From CAZKDV01 sp964551645 (lineage in GTDB: Bacteria > Bacteroidota > Bacteroidia > Bacteroidales > DTU049), in the NCBI GenBank assembly GCA_964551645.1, contig CAZKDV010000015.1, forward strand, positions 1 to 33,328: a stretch of DNA of 33,328 bases. The letters are read 5' to 3'. The position numbers and the translations under genes were made by a program. This document shows, piece after piece, positions 22,963-30,673 of this stretch. The notes under the pieces were generated by a model. The model was not told the DNA's origin. It worked only from the letters and a program-made list of their open reading frames with translations, and searched no databases. Position 1 is the first letter of the stretch. Each line of letters begins with the position of its first letter.

Positions 22963-24239
22963 CTTTGTATAACTTTAATTAGATTTTCAACTTGTTTTTT
23001 TCTTGTGTATTTTTGAACTTCATCAATATTGGGAGCATATTCTATCTTAGCTGTTTTAATATATTGCTTAATGGATTTGTCTAAGAATAAATACGCTTGT
23101 TCGCTTGTGTTTGCAATTACGCCTGTATTAGTGGAAGTAATTAGTTCATCTAAAACATCATCATCTCCCGGACATAGCAATATTGGCTTTTTACATGCCA
23201 AATACTCAAAAATTTTACTGGAATAAACACTTTTTACATGATTGTCTTTGTGTCCAACCATTAGCAGTATGTGTGAACTAAGTTGCATTTCTACAATTTC
23301 TTGTTTAGGAATTCTTCCGAGCAGTTGATAGTTTTCTTCATATTTATTCATGCTTTCCGATATTTGACTTGCAACTATTTCTCGAGCTTCATAAAGATTA
23401 TCAATAATGCCGGGAAAAATAATTTTAATTTTTATGATATTTTTGTATTTGTCAATAATTTTTTTAACTGCATCTAAAAAAACATTAATTGGTTGCGAAG
23501 GATACAATGTGCCATTATAAACTATGGTAAATTCATCATACAGTTTGATATTTTCATACTTATAGTCATCTTCATCAAAACCGTTCATGACGAGATATCC
23601 GGGTCGTTGTGTGAATTTAGAAATATTGTCAGTCCAGCCTTGTGAAACGGAAGTAATTGCTTTTGCAGAAGAAACCCATTTTTTCTCAAAATACGAATCA
23701 ATTTTGAAAACGGTATTAAAAAATAAATTTTTTAGATTTTCATAAACACTTGTAGTCCATTCATCTCTATAATCTGCAATCCATTGAATATTAGGAAATT
23801 TGCGTTTTAATCTATATGCAAATTTAAAAAGCTGATAAGGTGTTCCCGAAGCAATAACGATTTGACAATCAGGATTATTCTTTAAATAGTTTTTAGCAAA
23901 TTTATATATATTTGAATAAGAAATAAAAAAATCACAAAAATTTCGCAACAATAATTCCAAAGCAGTAAGTATTCGCCTAAATATTTTGTGTGAATTATAT
24001 CCATGCTTTGTTAGCAGTTTGTCTCTTAGGTTATCTTTATATTTTAAATAGTGAACTTCGTGAGTGTCGCTTATAATAGATTCGTGCTTGTATTTGCCGT
24101 CTGTTTTAGTCCATTGTCTTGTAACAACTATAGGATAATAGCCGTACTGATGAAAATATTTAGTCCAAGATATTGCTCTATACGAACCAGCATAATTTGC
24201 AGGTGGATAGAAATATGCAAGTATTAATACTTTTTTCAT
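22959..24239 (-). CDS. Family 4 (GT-B) glycosyltransferase
   Basis: 426 residues from the ATG at 24239-24237 (MKKVLILAYFYPPANYAGSYR). A TTG seven codons upstream is in frame but unlikely to be the start. The N-terminal Rossmann unit has the FYPPANYAGSYR glycine-rich acceptor loop and WIADYRDEWTTS. The C-terminal unit has YNGTLYPSQPINVFLDAV, LLGRIPKQEIVEM and SSKIFEYLACKKPILLCPG, the donor-binding E-x7-E-like region of GT4 enzymes. Cytoplasmic and membrane-associated, it transfers a sugar from a nucleotide donor to a glycan or lipid carrier; sugar and acceptor are not predictable. It lies 48 bp downstream of the TPR/GT-C membrane protein gene, on the same strand, so both may act in one glycan pathway. 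Confidence 0.85.
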   Translation of the reverse strand: MKKVLILAYFYPPANYAGSYRAISWTKYFHQYGYYPIVVTRQWTKTDGKYKHESIISDTHEVHYLKYKDNLRDKLLTKHGYNSHKIFRRILTALELLLRNFCDFFISYSNIYKFAKNYLKNNPDCQIVIASGTPYQLFKFAYRLKRKFPNIQWIADYRDEWTTSVYENLKNLFFNTVFKIDSYFEKKWVSSAKAITSVSQGWTDNISKFTQRPGYLVMNGFDEDDYKYENIKLYDEFTIVYNGTLYPSQPINVFLDAVKKIIDKYKNIIKIKIIFPGIIDNLYEAREIVASQISESMNKYEENYQLLGRIPKQEIVEMQLSSHILLMVGHKDNHVKSVYSSKIFEYLACKKPILLCPGDDDVLDELITSTNTGVIANTSEQAYLFLDKSIKQYIKTAKIEYAPNIDEVQKYTRKKQVENLIKVIQS

Positions 24240-24287
24240 ACTATGCGTTTGTGCTATCAATTAGGGCAAAAGTAGTAATAATATTTT

Positions 24288-26378
24288 TTAACTTTGGGTT
24301 TGTTTCTTCTCTAATTCTTTTTCTTTTTTTGCATGATACGAGGCTTTTTCGGGGTTTTTCATTAAATCGTATGTTTTCGACATATTTCCATGTAATCTTG
24401 ATATTGTTGAGTCAATTTGTAGAGCATAATTAAAAAACTCCAAAGATTTTTCAAATTTGTTTTGCATTCCATAAACTATTCCCAAGTTTTCATTTATGTA
24501 AAATTCATTTGGATTTAGCTTCCATGCTTCTAATAAATAATATTCGGCTTTGTTTGAATTGTAATAATATTTACCGTAAATTTCGCCTGTTTTTGATAAT
24601 GCTTTAACATTTTTTGGGTCTGTTTTAATCACATTTTCTAATGTTTCAAGACTTTTGTCAAACTCATTTTTCTTTTCATAAATAAGTGCCATTTCATAGT
24701 GATATTGTATAGAATCAGGTGCAAATTCAATTAACCATTTAACTATTTGTTCACTTTCTTCAATTTTGTTTTGTGCAAGTGTAACTTGTGCAATCAAATA
24801 AATATTATTTAGCGGCATAGGAGCATTTGGATTAATTGTCAAGCATTGTTTGTAATACTTAACGGAATTTGTAAAATCGTCAAGATGAAAAGTTGCTTTT
24901 CCTGCTAAATCATAAGCCCCGAAATAAGTTGGGTGAATGGATTGAGCTTTAACAAGATAAGCCAATGCTTGTTTATACATTTGTTTTGCTTTAAATGAAT
25001 TTTTCTCGCTTTCAGCTTTTCTGATAATTGCTTCCGCAGCCGATACATTTACTTTTGCGCTGTTTTTTGAGGTTTTTACATCTGTAGTAAATAAAGTGTA
25101 GTTGTCTTTCCAGACTTTAGTTCTTGTAAATGATTTTGTTGAATATAAGATTAAGACTAATAGAAATACATACTTGAGCAATTTGAATTTTTGAAAATAT
25201 TTAGATAAAAAATAAGCTATAATGATGCAAAATCCGAGTAATGCAACAAACATAAAGCGTTCGTTCATAAATGTACCGATATTGAACAATACATTAGATT
25301 GTATTGAAAAAGTGATAAAAAAGAATAAAATTCCAAAAGCAACAATATTTTTCTTGGGTAGTTTTAACAAGGCATAAGCTATAATTACTACTGTTATTAA
25401 TAATGCAAGAATAACTGTAGGATTGCTAAAAGATTCGATGGTTATATGCCAAGGATAATAGTCATGAGTGAGTGGATGAGGAATAAAAAGAAGTTTAAAA
25501 TAAATTAACCAAGTATGTAGAACGCTTGCAATTTCTTCTCCTTTTGTAGAATAAATAAATGGATTGTTAAGAATTTCTGTTTGTATGGTGCTTTTCATAA
25601 AAAAACCTAAAGCGTTGATTCTTGCAAGTATAAATGACAATGAAGCAATTGAAATTGGAATGAGCGTAACAAAATAGTCTTTTAATTTTGCTTTGGAGAA
25701 AAAAAACAAAGTTAGAGGAATAACGGCAAGAAATGTTATGGCGTTTTCTTTTGAGAAAATACCTACCAGCATAGCTATAAAACTAAAAAATAGAAATTTA
25801 TACTTTTTCTTTTCAACATATTTAAGACTGTACAAAAGTGCCAACATGCTTCCGCCCATGCTTATTATTTCATCTCGTCCTTTAATGTTTGCAACAACTT
25901 CGGTGTGTAATGGGTGAGCAATAAACAATAGTGTTGCAGTAAAAGGTATATACTGTATCCAAGAGTGAGTTTGTTGAAAATTGCGAAAACACAGTTCGAG
26001 AGTGCGAAAAATAACAATAGCCAAAATAGCATATAACAATACATTGATAATGTGTCCCACTAAGGGATTTGCTGAAAATAGTTCATATTCAATTGCAAAC
26101 ATTGCATGAGTTAGCGGTCTATATCTTCCACCTGCAACCAATTCTTTGTTTTGTCCAAAAAAACCAACAAATGCATCATTTGTAAAAATATCAGGAATAC
26201 CCGAAATGCCTTTTTTAGTTAATTCATTTGAGCTAATCATTAATGTATCATCAAGAGTAAAATCAAATGTTATGCTAATAGCGTATAATGCTATAGAAAA
26301 TAAAAAAACGATATAAAGCATTTGTTTTCTATTCAAAGAAAATCCTATATTTTTACTGTGGTGTTTTTTTATATTCAT
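24288..26378 (-). CDS. Polytopic GT-C/TMTC-like membrane protein with C-terminal TPR repeats
   Basis: 696 residues. The first ~400 residues hold 10-11 membrane segments. The first outer loop has DFTLDDTLMI, an acidic pair like the DD/DE motif of GT-C (dolichyl-phosphate-mannose-type) glycosyltransferases. A later loop has LFIAHPLHTEVVANIKGRDEI, matching the HPxHTE-A-GR-DE block of eukaryotic TMTC O-mannosyltransferases and their bacterial relatives. From about 430 there are several TPR units (for example YFGAYDLAGKATFHLDDFTN, ALQIDSTISRLHGNMSKTY). It probably glycosylates exported proteins or a polymer on the periplasmic side, with the TPRs recruiting substrate; enzymatic activity is inferred from the motifs. 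Same strand as the neighbouring glycosyltransferase (48 bp) and NamZ-like gene (41 bp). Confidence 0.78.
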   Translation of the reverse strand: MNIKKHHSKNIGFSLNRKQMLYIVFLFSIALYAISITFDFTLDDTLMISSNELTKKGISGIPDIFTNDAFVGFFGQNKELVAGGRYRPLTHAMFAIEYELFSANPLVGHIINVLLYAILAIVIFRTLELCFRNFQQTHSWIQYIPFTATLLFIAHPLHTEVVANIKGRDEIISMGGSMLALLYSLKYVEKKKYKFLFFSFIAMLVGIFSKENAITFLAVIPLTLFFFSKAKLKDYFVTLIPISIASLSFILARINALGFFMKSTIQTEILNNPFIYSTKGEEIASVLHTWLIYFKLLFIPHPLTHDYYPWHITIESFSNPTVILALLITVVIIAYALLKLPKKNIVAFGILFFFITFSIQSNVLFNIGTFMNERFMFVALLGFCIIIAYFLSKYFQKFKLLKYVFLLVLILYSTKSFTRTKVWKDNYTLFTTDVKTSKNSAKVNVSAAEAIIRKAESEKNSFKAKQMYKQALAYLVKAQSIHPTYFGAYDLAGKATFHLDDFTNSVKYYKQCLTINPNAPMPLNNIYLIAQVTLAQNKIEESEQIVKWLIEFAPDSIQYHYEMALIYEKKNEFDKSLETLENVIKTDPKNVKALSKTGEIYGKYYYNSNKAEYYLLEAWKLNPNEFYINENLGIVYGMQNKFEKSLEFFNYALQIDSTISRLHGNMSKTYDLMKNPEKASYHAKKEKELEKKQTQS

Positions 26379-26419
26379 AAATTTTTCAGCAATTTACAAA
26401 TTTAAATTTTTTGATAAGA

Positions 26420-27667
26420 TTACTCAAAATCATCGTATAATAAGTATTGTTTTCGGATAATTTTAAAATTGTTAAGCTCGTTTTTCCAGCTATCTCTTAT
26501 TTTGTCTTCACTCATTCCGCTAATAATTTGTTGACGCAAGATTGAAGATCCTGTTAGTTTGTCAAACATATTGTTATTAAAAAAGTTTGCTTTATCTTTC
26601 AAAGCCTGATATGCATCAATTAGCCATTTTAGTTCAAGTTTTGGGTTTGCAAGCAGGGTATCTACATATTCCACTAAGTTAAGTCCAAAACATTTTTCTC
26701 CCATATAGGGAGGCTTTGCAGCAAATCCGGGGCGACTTTCCGGAGTGAAACTAAATGTGTGGTTTGTGTATAAGGGGTGTCCAAAAATTTCAAAAGGATT
26801 ATCGGTGCCTCTGCCAACACTTATGATTGTTCCTTCAAACAAACACAAACTTGGATAAAGATATATAGACTGCATAGACTGTAAATTTGGAGAAGGAGCA
26901 ATAGGCAGTTCGTATAAGTCAGTATGAGTATAGTTAGCAATAGGAATTATAGTTAGTTTACATTCTTGCTTGTTAGCGAGCCATTTTTCTCCGTTTATCA
27001 TTTGTGCAATTTCGCCAATTGTCATTCCATGAATTATGGGAATAGTGTGCATTCCGATGAACGATTGAAAATCAAGATTTAAAATGGGCCCGTCAATATA
27101 AAAGCCATTGGGATTTGGTCTGTCTAAAATCAATAATGGAATTTCTGCGTCTGCACATGCTTCCATGAGATAATGCAAAGTAGATATGTATGTATAAAAC
27201 CTCGCTCCAACATCTTGAATATCGAAAATCATAATATCAATATTTTCAATGTCTTTTTTTGCAGGTTTAAAATTCTTTCCATACAATGAGATTACTTTTA
27301 TTCCGGTTTTAGAATCTATTGAACCTGACACTTTTTCACCTGCTTCGGCGTGTCCTCTAAATCCGTGTTCGGGGGCGAAAATACATTCTATCTCAAAACC
27401 GGCATTAACTAATGTATCAACAATATGTTGATGTGCAATTATACTTGTTTGATTTGAAAGTATTCCAATTTTTTTGTTTTTTAATATCGGAAAATATAAT
27501 TCTGTTTGTTCTGCACCTACTTTGATTTGTTTGTTTTCAATAATAATTGTGTCAGCAATTACAATTTTATTAATAGTATCCTTTCCTTGACAATTTAAGA
27601 ATATGGTTGAAATTCCTATTGTTATCATGAAATAAAGCAAATTGTTATATTTTGTTGTCTTTGTCAT
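26420..27667 (-). CDS. NamZ-like exo-beta-N-acetylmuramidase (DUF1343) lipoprotein
   Basis: 415 residues. The N-terminal segment LLYFMITIGISTIFLNC looks like a signal peptide II (lipobox FLNC, Cys26, of the loose Bacteroidota type). The catalytic body has KKIGILSNQTSI, CIFAPEHGFRGHAEAGEKVS, IDIMIFDIQDVGARFYTYISTL, LLILDRPNPNG and IPIIHGMTIGEIAQMINGE, all highly typical of DUF1343/GH171. NamZ enzymes remove single MurNAc residues from the non-reducing end of peptidoglycan fragments during wall recycling; in Bacteroidota they are periplasmic or surface lipoproteins. It is the first gene of the minus-strand set continuing to the membrane GT-C and GT4 genes. Divergent from the cyanophycinase-like gene, with a 15-bp palindrome in the shared upstream region. 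Confidence 0.88.
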   Translation of the reverse strand: MTKTTKYNNLLYFMITIGISTIFLNCQGKDTINKIVIADTIIIENKQIKVGAEQTELYFPILKNKKIGILSNQTSIIAHQHIVDTLVNAGFEIECIFAPEHGFRGHAEAGEKVSGSIDSKTGIKVISLYGKNFKPAKKDIENIDIMIFDIQDVGARFYTYISTLHYLMEACADAEIPLLILDRPNPNGFYIDGPILNLDFQSFIGMHTIPIIHGMTIGEIAQMINGEKWLANKQECKLTIIPIANYTHTDLYELPIAPSPNLQSMQSIYLYPSLCLFEGTIISVGRGTDNPFEIFGHPLYTNHTFSFTPESRPGFAAKPPYMGEKCFGLNLVEYVDTLLANPKLELKWLIDAYQALKDKANFFNNNMFDKLTGSSILRQQIISGMSEDKIRDSWKNELNNFKIIRKQYLLYDDFE

Positions 27668-27725
27668 TTGAGCGACTGTTTATGTGTGATATATAAATTT
27701 AGCTTGCTAATTTACGATTATTTCA

Positions 27726-27740
27726 CATATTTTAAATATG
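27726..27740. repeat. Palindrome in the NamZ/cyanophycinase intergenic region
   Basis: CATATTT-T-AAATATG, 7-bp arms, placed between the two divergent genes. It could be an operator, but such AT-rich palindromes arise easily by chance in this genome. Confidence 0.3.
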
Positions 27741-27806
27741 TTGTGTTTTACTTGGTTTCTTGTGAAATATTCTTAATATGAAATGTTTATTGATACTAAA
27801 TATTGT

Positions 27807-27814
27807 TAATTTTG
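27807..27814 (+). promoter_or_regulatory. Possible -7 element of the cyanophycinase operon (TAATTTTG)
   Basis: Full TAnnTTTG match 18 bp before the ATG; the nearest TTG (27790-27792) is only 14 bp upstream, so the -33 part is weak. Confidence 0.4.
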
Positions 27815-27832
27815 CAAAAATTTCAATAAATA

Positions 27833-28693
27833 ATGAATTTAGAAAGTAATTCTTTTGTAAGCAAAAGCGGCAAAGGACTACTTGTGCTTATCGGAGGTGT
27901 TGAAGACAGAAGAGATGATATGCTTATTTTGCGAAAGATTGTAGAGGTAAATAATGCTCAAACCATTGTTATTATTCCGACTGCTTCGTGTTATCCTGTT
28001 GGTGTGGCTGATGACTATTTTTTAGCTTTCAAAGAAATAGGAGTTCCAAATATTCAAGTGTTTGATATTAGAGAAGCAGCTGAAGCCGATTTGGACAAAT
28101 ATCTTGAGATTATAGAAACTACAGATGTAGTTTTTTTTACTAGTGGCGATCAAGTTAAATTATATAGTACTTTTAAGGATAGTAAATTGTTGCAGAGAAT
28201 AATAGAATTACATAATAATAAACAACTAACTATTGCAGGAACTAGTGGAGGAGCTACTGTTGCGTCTAATTTATTAGTCTATGATGGCACTATGAGCGGT
28301 TTGAAAAAAGGAACAGTAAAATATAGCAAAGGCTTTGGCTTTTTATCTAATATTACTGTTGATACTCATTTTATTTCAAGGGGCAGACTTGGAAGATTAA
28401 CACAGTTTTTATGTACAGGAATTTCACAATATGGAATAGGTTTGGACGAAAATACTTCAGTTTTTATTGAAGCCGATAATACATTAACAGTTTTAGGTGC
28501 AGGCATGGTTACTATGGTTAACACTTCTGAGGTTTCATACAATAACTATAATGAGATTCAAGATGACGAGCCTATTGTCATTAATGGAATTAAAGTTGGA
28601 TTTTTACAACATGCTTCAAGGTTTAATTTGGATAAATGGTGTGTAATTCAACACGAACAATCTGCTATTTCACAGATTTTATTATCAAAATAA
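27833..28693 (+). CDS. Cyanophycinase-like serine peptidase (family S51)
   Basis: 286 residues, normal size, no signal peptide. GLLVLIGGVEDRRDD opens the domain. FFTSGDQVKL is the substrate-loop motif (family FTGGDQ). AGTSGGATVASN holds the nucleophile Ser138 (family GTSAGA). VDTHFISRGRLGRL gives His179 and GIGLDENTSV gives Glu206, so the S51 triad is complete. Cyanophycinases cut the beta-Asp-Arg bond of cyanophycin; relatives act on other Asp-containing dipeptides. No cyanophycin synthetase is in the window, so the substrate may be a different isopeptide. The GAPDH-like gene follows after 19 bp and the IMPase-family gene after another 43 bp, suggesting one transcript. Confidence 0.86.
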   Translation: MNLESNSFVSKSGKGLLVLIGGVEDRRDDMLILRKIVEVNNAQTIVIIPTASCYPVGVADDYFLAFKEIGVPNIQVFDIREAAEADLDKYLEIIETTDVVFFTSGDQVKLYSTFKDSKLLQRIIELHNNKQLTIAGTSGGATVASNLLVYDGTMSGLKKGTVKYSKGFGFLSNITVDTHFISRGRLGRLTQFLCTGISQYGIGLDENTSVFIEADNTLTVLGAGMVTMVNTSEVSYNNYNEIQDDEPIVINGIKVGFLQHASRFNLDKWCVIQHEQSAISQILLSK

Positions 28694-28712
28694 ATTACAA
28701 ATATAATTGTAA

Positions 28713-29711
28713 ATGAAAATATTAAATATAGGTATTAACGGAGCAGGTCGGATTGGAAGACTTATTATTCGTTTGTTGTGTCATCACCCACGATTGCGAA
28801 TCGTTTGCATTAATGATTTGATGGATATTGAGACTATGAAGTATTTGATTAAGTACGATTCTATTCATCAGCAATTTAAGTGTAATATTGAAGTGCTTGG
28901 CTCAAATTTAATTATTGATGGCAATAAAATTCCGTATGAACAACATAGTAGTCCTGTAGATATTCCTTGGAAAAAATATAAAACAGATATTGTTATTGAC
29001 GCATCAGGCGAGTTTACAACTTATCAACAACTGTCTGACCATTTAGTCGCAGGTGCTTCTAAAGTAATACTTGGTTGTCCTTCTTCCGATATGCTTATAC
29101 CTAATGTTATTGTTGGTATCAATGAACATATAATATCAGAAGAAGACCTTATCATATCCAATGCTTCGTGTACTGCAAATGGGGCTGCTCCAATGTTAGA
29201 TGTTATGATGAATGCTTTTGGTATTCAAAATGCTTTTATTACAACTGTACATCCTTTTACTAATAATCAACGCATAATGGATGCTCCACATCCATCACCA
29301 AGGCGTTCTCGTAGCCTTGCAAATAATATTATTCCAACCCATTCTACCGCTATCAAAGCTTTGCATAGAATTTTTCCCGAACTTGAAAACAAACTTGACG
29401 GAAATGCAATAAGAGTGCCTATTCCTGCCGGAGCTTTAATCGAAATGATGATACATACAGAAAAAGAAGTAACTGTAGAAACTGTAAATGATGTGTTTCT
29501 TGAATCTTCATTAGGCTATTTGAGACATATCTTGCATTATACAGATGAGGAAATTGTTTCATCAGATATTATTAATAATCCTGCAAGTTGTGTTTTTGAT
29601 TCTTTATTGACAAAAGTGATAAATAAAAAATATTGCTATATTGCGGGCTGGTATGATAACGAATATGGATATGCAAATAGAGTAATAGACCTCGTAGAAA
29701 AAAATTTATAG
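28713..29711 (+). CDS. Divergent type I glyceraldehyde-3-phosphate dehydrogenase paralogue
   Basis: 332 residues, normal GAPDH length. The Rossmann start INGAGRIGRLIIR and CINDLMD (the Asp of NAD preference) are intact. The catalytic Cys153 (SNASCTANGAAP; usual SNASCTTNCLAP) and His180 (TTVHPFTNNQR) are present, as is the late Arg234 (GNAIRVPIPAG). The end (WYDNEYGYANRVIDLV) is standard. Unusual are CTAN for CTTN, TVHPF for the common TVHAY/TVHSY, and NIIPTHSTAIKA where the inorganic-phosphate site usually reads NIIPTSTGAAKA. So phosphate binding may be altered, and it may use a different aldehyde-phosphate (for example erythrose-4-phosphate) or be a secondary GAPDH. It lies between a cyanophycinase and an inositol-phosphatase-type gene, not with glycolytic genes. 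Confidence 0.85.
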   Translation: MKILNIGINGAGRIGRLIIRLLCHHPRLRIVCINDLMDIETMKYLIKYDSIHQQFKCNIEVLGSNLIIDGNKIPYEQHSSPVDIPWKKYKTDIVIDASGEFTTYQQLSDHLVAGASKVILGCPSSDMLIPNVIVGINEHIISEEDLIISNASCTANGAAPMLDVMMNAFGIQNAFITTVHPFTNNQRIMDAPHPSPRRSRSLANNIIPTHSTAIKALHRIFPELENKLDGNAIRVPIPAGALIEMMIHTEKEVTVETVNDVFLESSLGYLRHILHYTDEEIVSSDIINNPASCVFDSLLTKVINKKYCYIAGWYDNEYGYANRVIDLVEKNL

Positions 29712-29754
29712 TTTTTCAGTATTTACTATAAAGTATAATTTTAAAATTTAAGAT

Positions 29755-30546
29755 ATGGATTATAAAATATTGTGTTTAGAAGTTGCATCTATTGCAAAAA
29801 AAGTAGGACAACACATTAAAGATAGAAGAAGTGAATTAATGTCAAACGATATTCATGTAAAAGGCTTGCATGATTATGTTACCGTAGTAGATAAAGAAGC
29901 TGAGCGGATGATAGTGTCTGAGTTATCTCAATTGCTTCCAGATTCTACTTTTTTAACAGAAGAAAAAACAATTGAACAAATTGATTCGGATAAAGTGTGG
30001 ATAGTTGACCCTTTAGATGGTACTACAAATTTTATTCATGGTGTTCCTTGTTTTTCAGTAAGTATTGCTTTGTCTGTAAAAAACAATCCAGTAATAGGCG
30101 TTATTTATGAACCAAATTATGACGAGTGTTTTTATGCTTGGGAAAATGGAGGTGCATATTTGAATGGTGAGCCTATTAGCGTGTCGAATACAGAAAACAT
30201 GAATGACTCATTGTTAGCAACAGGTTTTCCTTATAGCGACTATAAATATTTAGACGGATATATGGAGTTTTTGAAGTTTACTATGAAAAAAACAAAAGGC
30301 TTGAGAAGACTTGGTTCGGCAGCCGTTGATTTGGCTTGGGTTGCAAATGGTAGATTTGACGGGTTTTATGAATATGGACTTAATGCTTGGGATATAGCTG
30401 CTGGCATTTGTATTGTAAAAGAAGCAGGAGGCATAGTTACAGATTTTAACAATGGAAACAATATGCTTTTTGGAAAAGAACTGATTGCAACAAATAATAA
30501 TATCCATAAAGAACTTTCAAAGCACATTCAAAGTTTTTTATTGTAA
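29755..30546 (+). CDS. suhB: Inositol-monophosphatase-family sugar phosphatase
   Basis: 263 residues, full length. The metal-binding set is complete: LTEEK (Glu69/Glu70), WIVDPLDGTTNFIHG (Asp85, Asp88, Gly89, Thr90) and NAWDIAAGICIVKEAGG (Asp213). GLHDYVTVVDKEAE matches the conserved D-x-VT-x-D region. Such Mg2+-dependent enzymes remove phosphate from inositol-1-phosphate, other sugar phosphates or pAp. Family-level assignment is firm; the symbol reflects the usual name for this subgroup. It is the last gene of the 27833-30546 set, 43 bp after the GAPDH paralogue. 127 bp of AT-rich DNA follow without an obvious hairpin. Confidence 0.88.
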   Translation: MDYKILCLEVASIAKKVGQHIKDRRSELMSNDIHVKGLHDYVTVVDKEAERMIVSELSQLLPDSTFLTEEKTIEQIDSDKVWIVDPLDGTTNFIHGVPCFSVSIALSVKNNPVIGVIYEPNYDECFYAWENGGAYLNGEPISVSNTENMNDSLLATGFPYSDYKYLDGYMEFLKFTMKKTKGLRRLGSAAVDLAWVANGRFDGFYEYGLNAWDIAAGICIVKEAGGIVTDFNNGNNMLFGKELIATNNNIHKELSKHIQSFLL

Positions 30547-30648
30547 TTAAAAGAGGAAAACTTGTGTAAATACAAAAAACACTATAATAACGAATAATAG
30601 ACCGCAACACATAATAAAATTATATTAATTCAGTTATTGAAAAATATT

Positions 30649-30656
30649 TAACTTTG
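30649..30656 (+). promoter_or_regulatory. Possible -7 element of the sprE-like gene (TAACTTTG)
   Basis: Full TAnnTTTG match 17 bp before the ATG, so initiation would fall near 30663 with a leader of about 11 nt. No well-placed TTG is visible upstream. Confidence 0.4.
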
Positions 30657-30673
30657 AAGACTTAATTTTTAAC

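Noticed and set aside
23283..23477. Plus-strand open frames inside the glycosyltransferase region (also 23029-23226 and 24173-24433)
   Set aside because: Antisense shadows of minus-strand genes with clear protein motifs.
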